Below are positions 34,569 through 43,400 of a DNA stretch of 64,000 nt, in pieces. Positions within the stretch are counted from its first letter, which is position 1, and every line of letters begins with the position of its first letter. The position numbers were made by a program, and so were the translations under genes. The stretch lies in contig CAYUZT010000002.1 in the NCBI GenBank assembly GCA_964449445.1, positions 138,858 through 202,857 on the forward strand. The letters are read 5' to 3'. This DNA comes from JABFSS01 sp964449445 (lineage in GTDB: Bacteria > Patescibacteriota > Gracilibacteria > Peribacterales > Peribacteraceae). Under the pieces are notes generated by a model. The model was not told the origin of the DNA, searched no databases, and was given only the letters and a program-made list of their open reading frames with translations.

Positions 34569-35952
34569 AGCAAAGAAACAAAGGAATATCACGCAATTCA
34601 TTCTCCTGTTCCTGACGGTCTACATCGGGGTGCAGTTGCTGACAGGCGTGTTCTTCCCATCGAAGCAGGAGGGCCAGGTTGTCTCGGGTCCGCTCCTCAC
34701 CTCCAGCAGCTCCTTCACCATTGGGAATCACCCCGTGTTGCATTTGGAAAACCGGCCCGCGAGCGTGCAGTCGTTTGGCATCACGGGATGGATCCAATCG
34801 AAATTCTGTTCACTGAAGCCGCTCGTCACAGGAGTATCGGAAGACTGTGAAGCGAAGGCTGTCATCTACACGGGAATTTCCTATCTATCACCCAATCGCT
34901 GCCCGCATCCGCCGGTGGATCTCTTCCTCGTCGAAAACCCCGGCCAAACAAACGAAAAACTGACGCCGCTCGACTCCACAGAAACAGTGATTCCGTGCGA
35001 GCCCACCTCAACAGTCGCGCCGGGTGCAAGTACCGAGATCAGTCTTGCTCCGTGGAAGTACTCGCTCTTCGAAAAAGTCGCCATGTACGAAGCGCGTTTG
35101 CCGGGCACGGCGATCCCTACAGAACAGATCACCGGTTCCGGAACGGTCGCTCCTCTCCCCACCATTGCGCGCTTCTCCATCGTTGAGCCCGGCATTTTCA
35201 CAAAGGCATTCCGCACGTTCATCACCGCGCCGTTCCTCAACTTTCTCATCCTCATCGCGTCACTCTCGCCCGCGTACAGCCTGGGACTTGCCATCGTCAT
35301 TCTCACGCTCGTCGTAAAAATCCTGCTCTTCTTCCCTACCCAGCATGCCTTGGAAGGACAGAAGAAAATGCAGATGCTGCAACCGAAAATTGAGGCGCTC
35401 AAACGGCAGTACGGCAGTGATGCCAAGCGCATTCAGGAAGAGACGATGAAGCTGTGGAAGGAGCATAAAATCAATCCGTTCCAAAGCTGCCTGCCGATGC
35501 TCATTCAATTCCCGATTCTCATCGGACTATTCTACGTGATCCGCGATGGGACAGACCTCACGCTTTCCCGTCACCTGATCTACGGTCCGTATCAAAATCT
35601 CAGCTGGGATTTTGGCACATCGTTCCTCGGTTTCGACCTGCTCAAACCCAGCATTATTATCCTGCCTATCCTCCTCGTCGCGCTCCAGTTTTTCCAAATG
35701 AAACTCACGTTCTCTATTCAGAAACGTAAGAAAAAGAAACAAGACCCTTCGCTCCGCTCAGGGCAGGCTGAAGATTCTTCAGGAGCATCATCGCAGGACA
35801 TGCAGCAGAAGATGATGCTCTACGGGCTCCCGCTCATGATCGGTGTCTTTGCGGTGCAATTTCCTTCTGCCGTATCGGTCTATTGGGGTGTTTCGACGCT
35901 GTTTGCGATTGGGCAGCAGATGATCGTTAACAGGGAACATTTGCGGGTGTAG
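34561..35952 (+). CDS. yidC: Membrane protein insertase YidC
   Basis: Inserts and folds membrane proteins. It has 463 residues. One N-terminal helix (about 10-30) is followed by a large outer domain (about 35-215) and the conserved core from about 235 (FLNFLILIASLSP, GLAIVILTLVVKI, QMLQPKIEALKRQYG, LPMLIQFPILIGLFYVI). The core arginine is in LTLSRHLI or nearby. A REP-like element is read in frame near residues 396-404, in a cytoplasmic loop of low conservation. Confidence 0.95.
   Translation: MAEAKKQRNITQFILLFLTVYIGVQLLTGVFFPSKQEGQVVSGPLLTSSSSFTIGNHPVLHLENRPASVQSFGITGWIQSKFCSLKPLVTGVSEDCEAKAVIYTGISYLSPNRCPHPPVDLFLVENPGQTNEKLTPLDSTETVIPCEPTSTVAPGASTEISLAPWKYSLFEKVAMYEARLPGTAIPTEQITGSGTVAPLPTIARFSIVEPGIFTKAFRTFITAPFLNFLILIASLSPAYSLGLAIVILTLVVKILLFFPTQHALEGQKKMQMLQPKIEALKRQYGSDAKRIQEETMKLWKEHKINPFQSCLPMLIQFPILIGLFYVIRDGTDLTLSRHLIYGPYQNLSWDFGTSFLGFDLLKPSIIILPILLVALQFFQMKLTFSIQKRKKKKQDPSLRSGQAEDSSGASSQDMQQKMMLYGLPLMIGVFAVQFPSAVSVYWGVSTLFAIGQQMIVNREHLRV
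35743..35769. repeat. REP-like element inside yidC
   Basis: ACCCTTCGCTCCGCTCAGGG-caggct is the outer unit of the REP family. It is in frame in a loop of yidC and encodes about DPSLRSGQA. Confidence 0.65.
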
Positions 35953-35959
35953 CAAAAAA

Positions 35960-36038
35960 CATGCTCGATAATTCGGTAACTCGTTTATTCGTATTTGCTT
36001 AACATTTAGTCACGAGTTATCGAGTTAACGAGTTAGCG
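35960..36038. repeat. Inverted repeat of cgagttat/aactcg words
   Basis: The left arm is gctcgataattcggtaactcg and the right arm cacgagttatcgag plus ttaacgagttagcg. It sits at the convergent ends of yidC and the aldolase gene and could terminate both. Confidence 0.65.
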
Positions 36039-36039
36039 T

Positions 36040-37110
36040 TTAGGCGATCGTCACCTCCTCACACAAATACACATCTTGAATCGCATTCAATATTTGAATG
36101 CCTTCTTCCATTGGCTTCTGGAAGGCCTTTCTGCCCGATATCAATCCCGCTCCACCTGCACGTTTATTGATCACCGCGGTCATCACTGCCTGCTGCAAAT
36201 CGTTCTCACCAGAGGCACCGCCAGAGTTGATCAGTCCAATCCTACCCATGTAGCAGTTAGCCACCTGGTAGCGGGTCAGATCAATCGGATGATCACTGCT
36301 GAGTTTCTCGTACATTCGCTTATCCAATTTTCCGTACGAACTATTGCCGGTATTGAGCGCCGTGAACCCTCCATTCACTTCCGGTAATTTCTGTTTGATG
36401 ATGTCTGCTTCCAATGTGACTCCCAAGTGATTTGCCTGTCCGCTGAGGTCCGCTGCAAGGTGATAATCGACGCCGTCTTTCTTAAAACTGGAGTTGCGAA
36501 GGTAACACCAGAGGACCGTAAAGAGCCCTAATTGATGCGCTTTTGCGAATGCCTGGCTCACCTCCACAATCTGCCTGCCCGATTCTGCCGATCCGAAATA
36601 AATCGTTGCGCCGACACCCAGTGCCCCCATGTCTTTTGCCTGCTCCACGCTCCCGAACATCACCTGATCGAACTTATTCGGATACGTCATCAGCTCGTTG
36701 TGGTTGAGCTTCACAATGAACGGAATTTTCCCCGAATATTTCTTCGCGACGATGCCCAGCGCGCCGACTGTCGATGCGACTGCATTACATCCTCCCTGGA
36801 TTGCCAGCTGCACGAGATTTTCAGGATCAAAGTAGTCCGGATTTTTCGCGAATGACGCTCCCGCGGAGTGCTCAATTCCTTGATCCACCGGGAGAATCGA
36901 AAGGTAACCGGTGCCTGCAAGCCGACCGTGATTGTAGAGCGATTTGAGATTGCCGAGGACCGTGGAAGACCTATCCGAAGCCGAAAAAACCTCCTGCACC
37001 TTCTTCATACTCGGGATGTGGAGCTTCTCTTTGGGGATCGTTTTCGAGACGTGATTCAGGAGGGAATCAGCTTTGTCTCCAAGGAGGGTGCGGATATCAG
37101 GGTACTGCAT
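36040..37110 (-). CDS. fbaB: Class I fructose-bisphosphate aldolase (FbaB/DhnA type)
   Basis: Splits fructose-1,6-bisphosphate in glycolysis or joins trioses in gluconeogenesis. It has 356 residues. Signatures: YLSILPVDQGIEHSAG, GCNAVASTVGALG, IPFIVKLNHNELMTYP and GRIGLINSGGASGENDLQQA, the DeoC/LacD-like phosphate loop. The Schiff-base lysine is likely in IVKLNHNE or a later block and was not fixed. TAAAAT (37117-37122) ends 6 bases before the ATG. Other glycolytic genes are not nearby. Confidence 0.92.
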   Translation of the reverse strand: MQYPDIRTLLGDKADSLLNHVSKTIPKEKLHIPSMKKVQEVFSASDRSSTVLGNLKSLYNHGRLAGTGYLSILPVDQGIEHSAGASFAKNPDYFDPENLVQLAIQGGCNAVASTVGALGIVAKKYSGKIPFIVKLNHNELMTYPNKFDQVMFGSVEQAKDMGALGVGATIYFGSAESGRQIVEVSQAFAKAHQLGLFTVLWCYLRNSSFKKDGVDYHLAADLSGQANHLGVTLEADIIKQKLPEVNGGFTALNTGNSSYGKLDKRMYEKLSSDHPIDLTRYQVANCYMGRIGLINSGGASGENDLQQAVMTAVINKRAGGAGLISGRKAFQKPMEEGIQILNAIQDVYLCEEVTIA

Positions 37111-37114
37111 GGCG

Positions 37115-37843
37115 TTATTTTACATCATCTGGGTGCTGCTCACTAATGGTCGTCAAACCCTTTGCTGCTTCAGCCACAGAAATAACATTACTGTTCAAGA
37201 GTCCGATAACGGCTGCTTTTTTCAGGTCAGCATTTTTCGGCGGTTTTCGTACCAGCTGGATGCTGTATTCCGGCACGATTCTTCGCAGAGTTTGCCTATC
37301 TTCTTCGCTTGCACTTGAGGAAAAAAATACGATTGTACGCAGGTTTTTTAGCAATTCCTTGTATTCAGGCATCTGTTGGAATCTTTTGATGGCAGTAACG
37401 AAGTTGACCGCAGGCTCGCCCGGAGTGTCCCGTGACTGGGGGAATTGCTGATCAAGGAAAACCAGAGAGATAGCCACTCCTCTTTTGAGTGCCGCTTCAA
37501 ATTTCTCAATCGCCTGTTCCAAGTTTAAACCGCTCAATTGCGCTGTTACTCCGCCCGTAATGCCTATGCCCCTTAACACGTGTTCTGTCAGCATTGCGAT
37601 TGATGCCTCATCTTCAACGTGAAAATACACTACCTGATCTAGCCGGAGATGCTCCGATTCTTCCTCAGTTTTCTCCGGAGCCACAAGAGCAACTCCCGTT
37701 GCTTTTTCTCCTACGTTTTGCGTCGCTTCAATAAGCTTCTCCCCTAATCCTGTCTGCGTTCTCGTTTGCTCAGGAGAAGGATCAGGCCTCAGCTCTGCTG
37801 GCTGGTCCGGGTCTTTCGCTCCTTCTCCAGAGGGGCTTGGCAT
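37115..37843 (-). CDS. Receiver-like domain protein
   Basis: Encodes 242 residues. The first 75 are disordered and acidic. From about 78 a response-regulator-like fold appears: VVYFHVEDEASIAMLTEHVL supplies acidic residues at the first strand, VAISLVFLDQQFP gives the phospho-acceptor position, TIVFFSSSAS the switch serine, and IQLVRKPPKN the conserved Lys-Pro. No output domain follows. It could be a partner of the histidine kinase at 11920. A TATTCT box ends 7 bases before the ATG. Confidence 0.75.
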   Translation of the reverse strand: MPSPSGEGAKDPDQPAELRPDPSPEQTRTQTGLGEKLIEATQNVGEKATGVALVAPEKTEEESEHLRLDQVVYFHVEDEASIAMLTEHVLRGIGITGGVTAQLSGLNLEQAIEKFEAALKRGVAISLVFLDQQFPQSRDTPGEPAVNFVTAIKRFQQMPEYKELLKNLRTIVFFSSSASEEDRQTLRRIVPEYSIQLVRKPPKNADLKKAAVIGLLNSNVISVAEAAKGLTTISEQHPDDVK

Positions 37844-37894
37844 ATGCTGCAGAATAAGCCGAAAGGAGATTTGACGCAATAGCAAAATATTTTA

Positions 37895-37923
37895 TTGTAT
37901 TAATAAAAGGCATTCGCTATACT
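37895..37923 (+). promoter_or_regulatory. Promoter of csrA
   Basis: TTGTAT (37895-37900) and TATACT (37918-37923) are 17 bases apart, giving a leader of about 67 bases. Confidence 0.65.
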
Positions 37924-37943
37924 GCCGTTACTTTGCGTTCCTT

Positions 37944-37996
37944 GGTCATGGTTGACCGAGAAGGATGCAGAGCACTCTGACAAAGGAGGGTTAGAG
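37944..37996 (+). promoter_or_regulatory. csrA leader with hairpin, GGA sites and strong ribosome-binding site
   Basis: A stem GGTCA-tggt-TGACC (37944-37957) is followed by GGA in gaaggatgc and AAGGAGGG (37983-37990) 6 bases before the ATG. A canonical Shine-Dalgarno is rare in this window. Two GGA motifs, one in the Shine-Dalgarno, fit self-repression by CsrA. Confidence 0.6.
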
Positions 37997-38212
37997 ATGT
38001 TGGTATTGTCTCGTAAGAAGGGCGAATCGATCGTGGTTAACGACAACATCACGGTCACAGTGGTGGAGATCAAAGGCGACAAAGTTCGCCTTGGGATCAC
38101 TGCCCCTGACAGCGTCCCAGTGGACCGGCAAGAGGTCCGCGAGCGAAAGCTCACAGGCAAACCGACAGGCGCGAAAGAAGAAGTCGCGCCACCCGTTGTG
38201 TCCACTCCCTAA
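37997..38212 (+). CDS. csrA: Carbon storage regulator CsrA
   Basis: A dimeric RNA-binding regulator of translation. It has 71 residues. MLVLSRKKGESIVVNDNITV and VVEIKGDKVRLGITAP are the family core. The RNA-contact arginine lies in VPVDRQEVRER. The tail is Pro/Val-rich. Its leader has a good Shine-Dalgarno overlapping a GGA site. A rho-independent terminator follows. Confidence 0.97.
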   Translation: MLVLSRKKGESIVVNDNITVTVVEIKGDKVRLGITAPDSVPVDRQEVRERKLTGKPTGAKEEVAPPVVSTP

Positions 38213-38227
38213 GTAAGGGAGCGGGCG

Positions 38228-38260
38228 AAGAGCTGGCCGACCGTTGGCCAGCTCTTTATT
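38228..38260 (+). terminator. Rho-independent terminator after csrA
   Basis: AGAGCTGGCC and GGCCAGCTCT form a 10-base-pair stem with a short loop, followed by TTATT. Confidence 0.85.
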
Positions 38261-38291
38261 CATGTTCACGGTCTTCCTGTATCCTTTTGCC

Positions 38292-39758
38292 ATGCCTCTT
38301 CGTCTGTACAACACGTTTTCTAAAAAGGAAGAAGAACTTGTCATTCGTGATGCTTCCAAGCCCATCACCATGTACACGTGTGGCCCTACGGTCTACGGAA
38401 GGCCGCATATTGGCAATTACTCGAGTTTCTTGATGGCTGATCTCCTCCGACGCTGGTTGGAGGCGAGTGGGCATGCGGTCAAACATGTGAAGAACATCAC
38501 GGACGTCGGACACCTGCTGCACGATAGCGATCACGGCGACGATAAAATTCAGAAACAAGCCGAGCGCGAAAAATTACATCCGCTCGAAATCGCGCGGCGG
38601 TACACCGAACAATATTTGGAAGATGAAAAAGCACTCAACATGTTGGAGCCGATGGCGCGGCCGCGCGCGAGTGAATTTATCAAAGAGCAACTCGCGATCA
38701 TCAAGATTCTTCTGGAGAAGGGGAATGCGTACGAGACGGACGATGGCGTCTATTTTGCAGTCGAGACTTTTCCGCAGTACGGAGCCCTTTCCGGCAATAC
38801 GCTCGATAAGTTGAATGCCGGTGCGCGTGTTACTGTGGATGAACGCAAAAAACATCCCGCCGATTTCGCACTCTGGAAAAAGTGCGTCGGCGACAATGGT
38901 CGTCATGTTCTGCGATGGAGCTATGCGACCGGTGAGTTCAGTCACTCCGAAGGTGAAGACTCATCATCCGGATTCCCCGGATGGCACATCGAGTGCTCCG
39001 CGATGAGCTCGTCGTTACTCGGAGAACAAATCGATATCCATACCGGTGGTGAAGACAACATCTTTCCCCATCACGAGTGTGAAATTGCACAGAGTGAGTC
39101 CGCCTTTGGGCGGAAGTTCGTCCGCTTGTGGCTCCATAAAAGGAGGATCGACCTCGGGGATGCCAAGATGTCAAAGAGTCTTGGCAATATCTTCACGATT
39201 CCCGATATCGTCGCCAAAGGATATTCCCCGCTCGATCTTCGCTATTACCTCCTCTCGGTCCATTACCGAACGAATCTGAAGTTCGCATGGAAGGGAATGG
39301 ATGATGCGAAGAAAGCGCGCATGAAAATTGTGGAATGGATTGCCGAGATGAACTCACTCGATGCTGCAGGAAAGGATTCTGGTGCAAAAGACGCAGAAGA
39401 GTTCTTATCAGCATTCGAGAACGCGATGAACGCAGATCTCAATACTCCTGCAGCCTTAGGGGTAATCTTCGATTGCATGTCTTGGTCACGGAACCAACAG
39501 AAGACCTCGTGGTCAAAGAAATCACTCGCCGCTCTTCATGCTTTCATCCATCGGATTCAAAAAACGGTCGGCTGTTTCGAATCCGATCCCGATCCCGAGC
39601 CCGTTCCCGCGGACGTGCAGAAGCTTCTTGATGAAAGAAACGCTGCGCGGATGAACAAAGACTTCCACGAGTCCGACCGTCTCCGTGACGCTATAAAGGA
39701 GAGAGGTTTCGATGTGCAGGATACGCAACAAGGTCAGACGCTGAAGAAGGCTCTGTGA
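38292..39758 (+). CDS. cysS: Cysteinyl-tRNA synthetase
   Basis: Charges tRNA-Cys. It has 488 residues. The first zinc ligand and HIGH-type motif are in YTCGPTVYGRPHIGN, the zinc site continues in GWHIECSAMS and HHECEIAQ, and KMSKSLGN is near residue 292. The C-terminal DALR domain is present. The ATG at 38292 gives MPLRLYNT; TATCCT ends 6 bases before it. Confidence 0.97.
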   Translation: MPLRLYNTFSKKEEELVIRDASKPITMYTCGPTVYGRPHIGNYSSFLMADLLRRWLEASGHAVKHVKNITDVGHLLHDSDHGDDKIQKQAEREKLHPLEIARRYTEQYLEDEKALNMLEPMARPRASEFIKEQLAIIKILLEKGNAYETDDGVYFAVETFPQYGALSGNTLDKLNAGARVTVDERKKHPADFALWKKCVGDNGRHVLRWSYATGEFSHSEGEDSSSGFPGWHIECSAMSSSLLGEQIDIHTGGEDNIFPHHECEIAQSESAFGRKFVRLWLHKRRIDLGDAKMSKSLGNIFTIPDIVAKGYSPLDLRYYLLSVHYRTNLKFAWKGMDDAKKARMKIVEWIAEMNSLDAAGKDSGAKDAEEFLSAFENAMNADLNTPAALGVIFDCMSWSRNQQKTSWSKKSLAALHAFIHRIQKTVGCFESDPDPEPVPADVQKLLDERNAARMNKDFHESDRLRDAIKERGFDVQDTQQGQTLKKAL

Positions 39759-40486
39759 GAATTTTTGTTGTTTTGCTGTGAAGCATCATTGTCCTCCTCC
39801 TTTATGTACATGATGGAGAGGGAAGGTGACGTCACAGGTGTTTGTCGTGAAGTTCTCGTGTCGGAAACTCCTCTTCACATGGATTTTCACGCTATCCCCT
39901 TCACTACGTACCGAAACACCAATTTGGCAACCGTATTTGGTATTTCCCTCTCCAAGGCCCCAAGGCACTTTTGGGCAAAGAATTCTCTAAAGGAATGGCA
40001 AACGGAATCATTATTCATGCTCGCAAGGCCACTCAGCACCTTCTCACGCCGTAACACCAGCATGCTCGGTGCGTTATCTGCACTGCCACCCCCTGTGGTT
40101 CGGAGGCTTGATTCCTACCAATTCTGTTCGGTAGGATCCCGCTGATCCGCTCTACAACAAGGCGAGCGTGGTCTCTGCGTAGATGCTCTTTGAAAATTCG
40201 GCCTCTGCCTCTTCTCAAGAGAGACAGCACTCACATCCAACCTCTCGGGTCTGGATCGTGTTTCTTATGACTTTCGGTTCTTTTTAAACCCCCTTTGCTG
40301 GGGGCTTTCTGCTGTCCGCATGGACAGCGACGTATTGGGTTTGTCTCATCTCTTTATATTTAAGGAGGGGAGTGCCCTACTACTGCGGCACTCGTACTCA
40401 CGACGCAATCTTTGGTACGTTTTGAACCGGATTCCAAAAAACACCAAGAGAGCACATCTTTATTTCCTCTCTTACTAACTTTTCTT
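39759..40486 (+). other. 728-base gap before the S-layer gene: structured leader or unknown RNA
   Basis: No convincing gene is seen. The stretch holds a perfect 10-base palindrome GTGACGTCAC (about 39827), a stem TCCTACC/GGTAGGA (40113-40136), a terminator-like CCCCC-tttgct-GGGGG-cttt (40289-40307), a perfect stem GCTGTCC-gcat-GGACAGC (40311-40328), and GAGTGCC/GGCACTC (40370-40393). TATATT at 40355 could be a -10. A read frame at 39765-40145 lacks protein-like features. It may be an unidentified small RNA followed by the promoter and leader of the surface gene. Confidence 0.5.
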
Positions 40487-43400
40487 ATGGACATTTCTCG
40501 CTTTAAGAAAGTCCTCGCAGGCCTCTCGGTGGCCGCGATCACGCTCGGCCAGGTTGGCGGCGTTCTCGCGTACTCCGATGTGTCTGACGGGGTCTGGTAT
40601 GGGGAAGCAGTTGCCAGTTTCACTGACAACGGCATCCTCGACGCGAGCCAACCGCGCTTCCGTGGTGGCGACAACGCCAACCGCGCGGAGTTCGTGAAGC
40701 TTCTCGTCATGCTCAACGGTGGTCTCCTCTCCACGCCGCCAGCCGTCGGTAGTTTCGACGACGTCAATTCGTCGGCTTGGTACTACGCGTACATCGAGGA
40801 AGCCGCAAAAGAGCAGTGGGTTCGTGGCGATGGCAACTGCTACGGCAGTCGCCCCTGCTACGCACGCCCCGGCGCCAACATTAACCGCGCAGAGGCAGCT
40901 GCCCTTATCGTTCGTGCCTTCGGCCTCGAGGCCACAGGCGCCGCTCCGCAGTTTGCGGACAACCCCTCCGGCCAGTGGTACACGGAGTCTATCCAGACTG
41001 CCGCCGATCACTGTGTTCTGCAGGGTGACGACTCCACGGGTCGTGTTCGTCCAAGCGACAACATGAACCGCGCAGAAATGGTCGTCATGCTCTTCCGCGT
41101 CGATCAAGGTCTCACCTACCCCAATGATTGCGGTGGTGGAGGCGTTGTTGGCGCAGCAATTTCGTCGGTCAAGGCCATGAGTTCCAACACCGTCGAAGTC
41201 AGTTTTACCGTTAGGATGGATAAGACGTCCGCGGAGACGGCCAGTCACTACGTTGTGACGGGCGCCACGCCTTCCGTATCCGTCTCGTCTGCCAAGCTCG
41301 TCGCGGATGACACCGTGGAGCTCACGCTCTCCGGCAACCTCGACGGCGGCAAGGAGTACACGCTCACCGTCACCGACGTAAAGTCGTCCGATGGCATGGT
41401 GTTCTCTGGTTCCGACACCTTCAATGGATACACAGCTCTCCCGACGAGCAACAGCACCCTCCAGGTTGCTCTCTCGTCCAAGAACCCTGTCGGGGACACG
41501 ATCCCTCAGGGCGCAGTCGGCGTGACCATGGTTTCCATGGACATCACGGCTTCCTGCGATGACAAGGCCGCCATCACCGATCTCACCATCCTCCACGAGG
41601 GCTTTGGTGACGAGAACGACATTGATGGCGTGTACGCCACAATCAACGGCGCGCGCATCAGCCGCAAGCGCACGATCGACAGCAAGGATCAGACAGCGAC
41701 GGTCCACTTGACCAACCCGTTGGAAATCGCTGCTTGTAAGACTGTCACGGTCGACGTTTCCGCGGACTTCAACTCCACGGCCGTCACGTCCGCCGAGCAC
41801 AACCTCGCGGTTGAGCTTCCGTCCGACGTCACGTCCAACGCCAAGCAGGTGACCGGCAACTTCCCGCTCCGCGGCAGCACCTTTAAGGTTGCTGCAGTGC
41901 GCAGCGGAAAAGTGAGCATCGACTACCGCACTGTCTCCCCGGATGAAGTCGAAGTGGGCGACAAGGGCGTCGTGGTCGGTAAGTTCCAGGTTTCCACGGA
42001 CTCCACCGAGGACCAGACCCTCTACTCGATGACCATCGAGCAGAACGGCACCGCCCACGATGGTGATCTGACGAGCCTCAAGATCCGTCGCAGCGACGGC
42101 ACCGTCCTCACGAACACCGTGGAGACGACTGTCGGCGACTACGTCACCTTCGTCTTCGACCCGCCCTTCACCATTCTGGAAGGCGACAAGATGACGATGG
42201 ATGTCATTACCAACGTTGATGGAGGCGCAGGCGACACCGTGAAGATGCACTTCGAGGAGACCTCGGACATCTTCGCTGTCGGCTCCCTCTACGGGTACGG
42301 CGTGAACGGACAACTCTACGGCTCGCGCATCGCGATCGCCGCAGAGACCAGCACGCTGCCTGCCACGGTCACGATTGACGCCGGTGAGTTCACCGTCGAA
42401 ATCGATGGCCCGACGCAGCAGAGCTACACCCGCGATCAGAACGAAGCAGTCCTTGCAAACGTGGTCTTCACCACAGGTGGTGAGCGCATCAACGTCCGCA
42501 AGATGTTCGTCCTCGTCCAGGGCAACACCAGCTCCGGCGCCACGCTCGATAACAGCAGCGGCACCGCGTACGACAACATCAGCGAAGTGCTCGAGAACGT
42601 CCAACTCCGCAACAAGGCCACTGGCCGCAGCATTGATGGCGTCCGTTTGACGACCACCGCGGCGTTCGGTCAGACCACGGGCGTGGGTACGTTCGGTATC
42701 TACCGCTTCGATGACTTCACTATCAATGGAAAGGAAACGTACGAGATCCGTGTCGACTTCATCGACAACAGCTCGGCGAACAACCCGAAGGGTGGCAACA
42801 CCTTCCGCGTCCATATCTGTGGTGAGCCGACGGACATCTCCGGAGGCACCAACACCATCGGTTGTACGTTCGGTGGTCACATCAGTTCGACCATCACGAT
42901 CTACCAGATGCAGGTCGAAGGTCTGTCCACCGGCGACAAAGTCAAGGACGTTCGCCCGCGCGGAACCATCACGGGTAACGCGCAGCGCATTGCCGACGCC
43001 AGCCTGACGATCGCCATCAAGGCAACAGGCACGAGCGATGTCGCTGTCAAGAACAGCAAGAACGTCAACCTGCTCCGCTTCGAGACACGTGCGGGTGAGG
43101 CAAAGGACATTCTCCTCACCAAGCTCATCTTCAAGTCTGCGACTGGCGCGACTTCTCTCCAGAACGGCCAGAACTACACTCTCTGGGTCGACACCGACGG
43201 TGATGGCAAGGTGGACACGGTGCTCCAGAAGGGCGTGACCTCGCAGACAAGCAAGATCACCTTCTCGCAGCTCACAGGTGGCGGGTTCGTCATTCCGAAG
43301 GAGAAGACTGTCGTGTTCGAGGTTCACTCGGACATTGCCGCTTCCCTCGTCAACGACGATCTCCAACTGATGTTCGCAACGGCTGACACCTTCGTGGAAG

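Noticed and set aside
39765..40145. A 126-codon plus-strand frame after cysS
   Set aside because: No promoter or ribosome site, mixed composition, and no recognisable domain. A real protein cannot be excluded.
39759..40486. RNase P RNA or tmRNA in the gap before the S-layer gene
   Set aside because: The diagnostic GAGGAAAGTCCG block of RNase P RNA and the tRNA-like end of tmRNA are absent on both strands.
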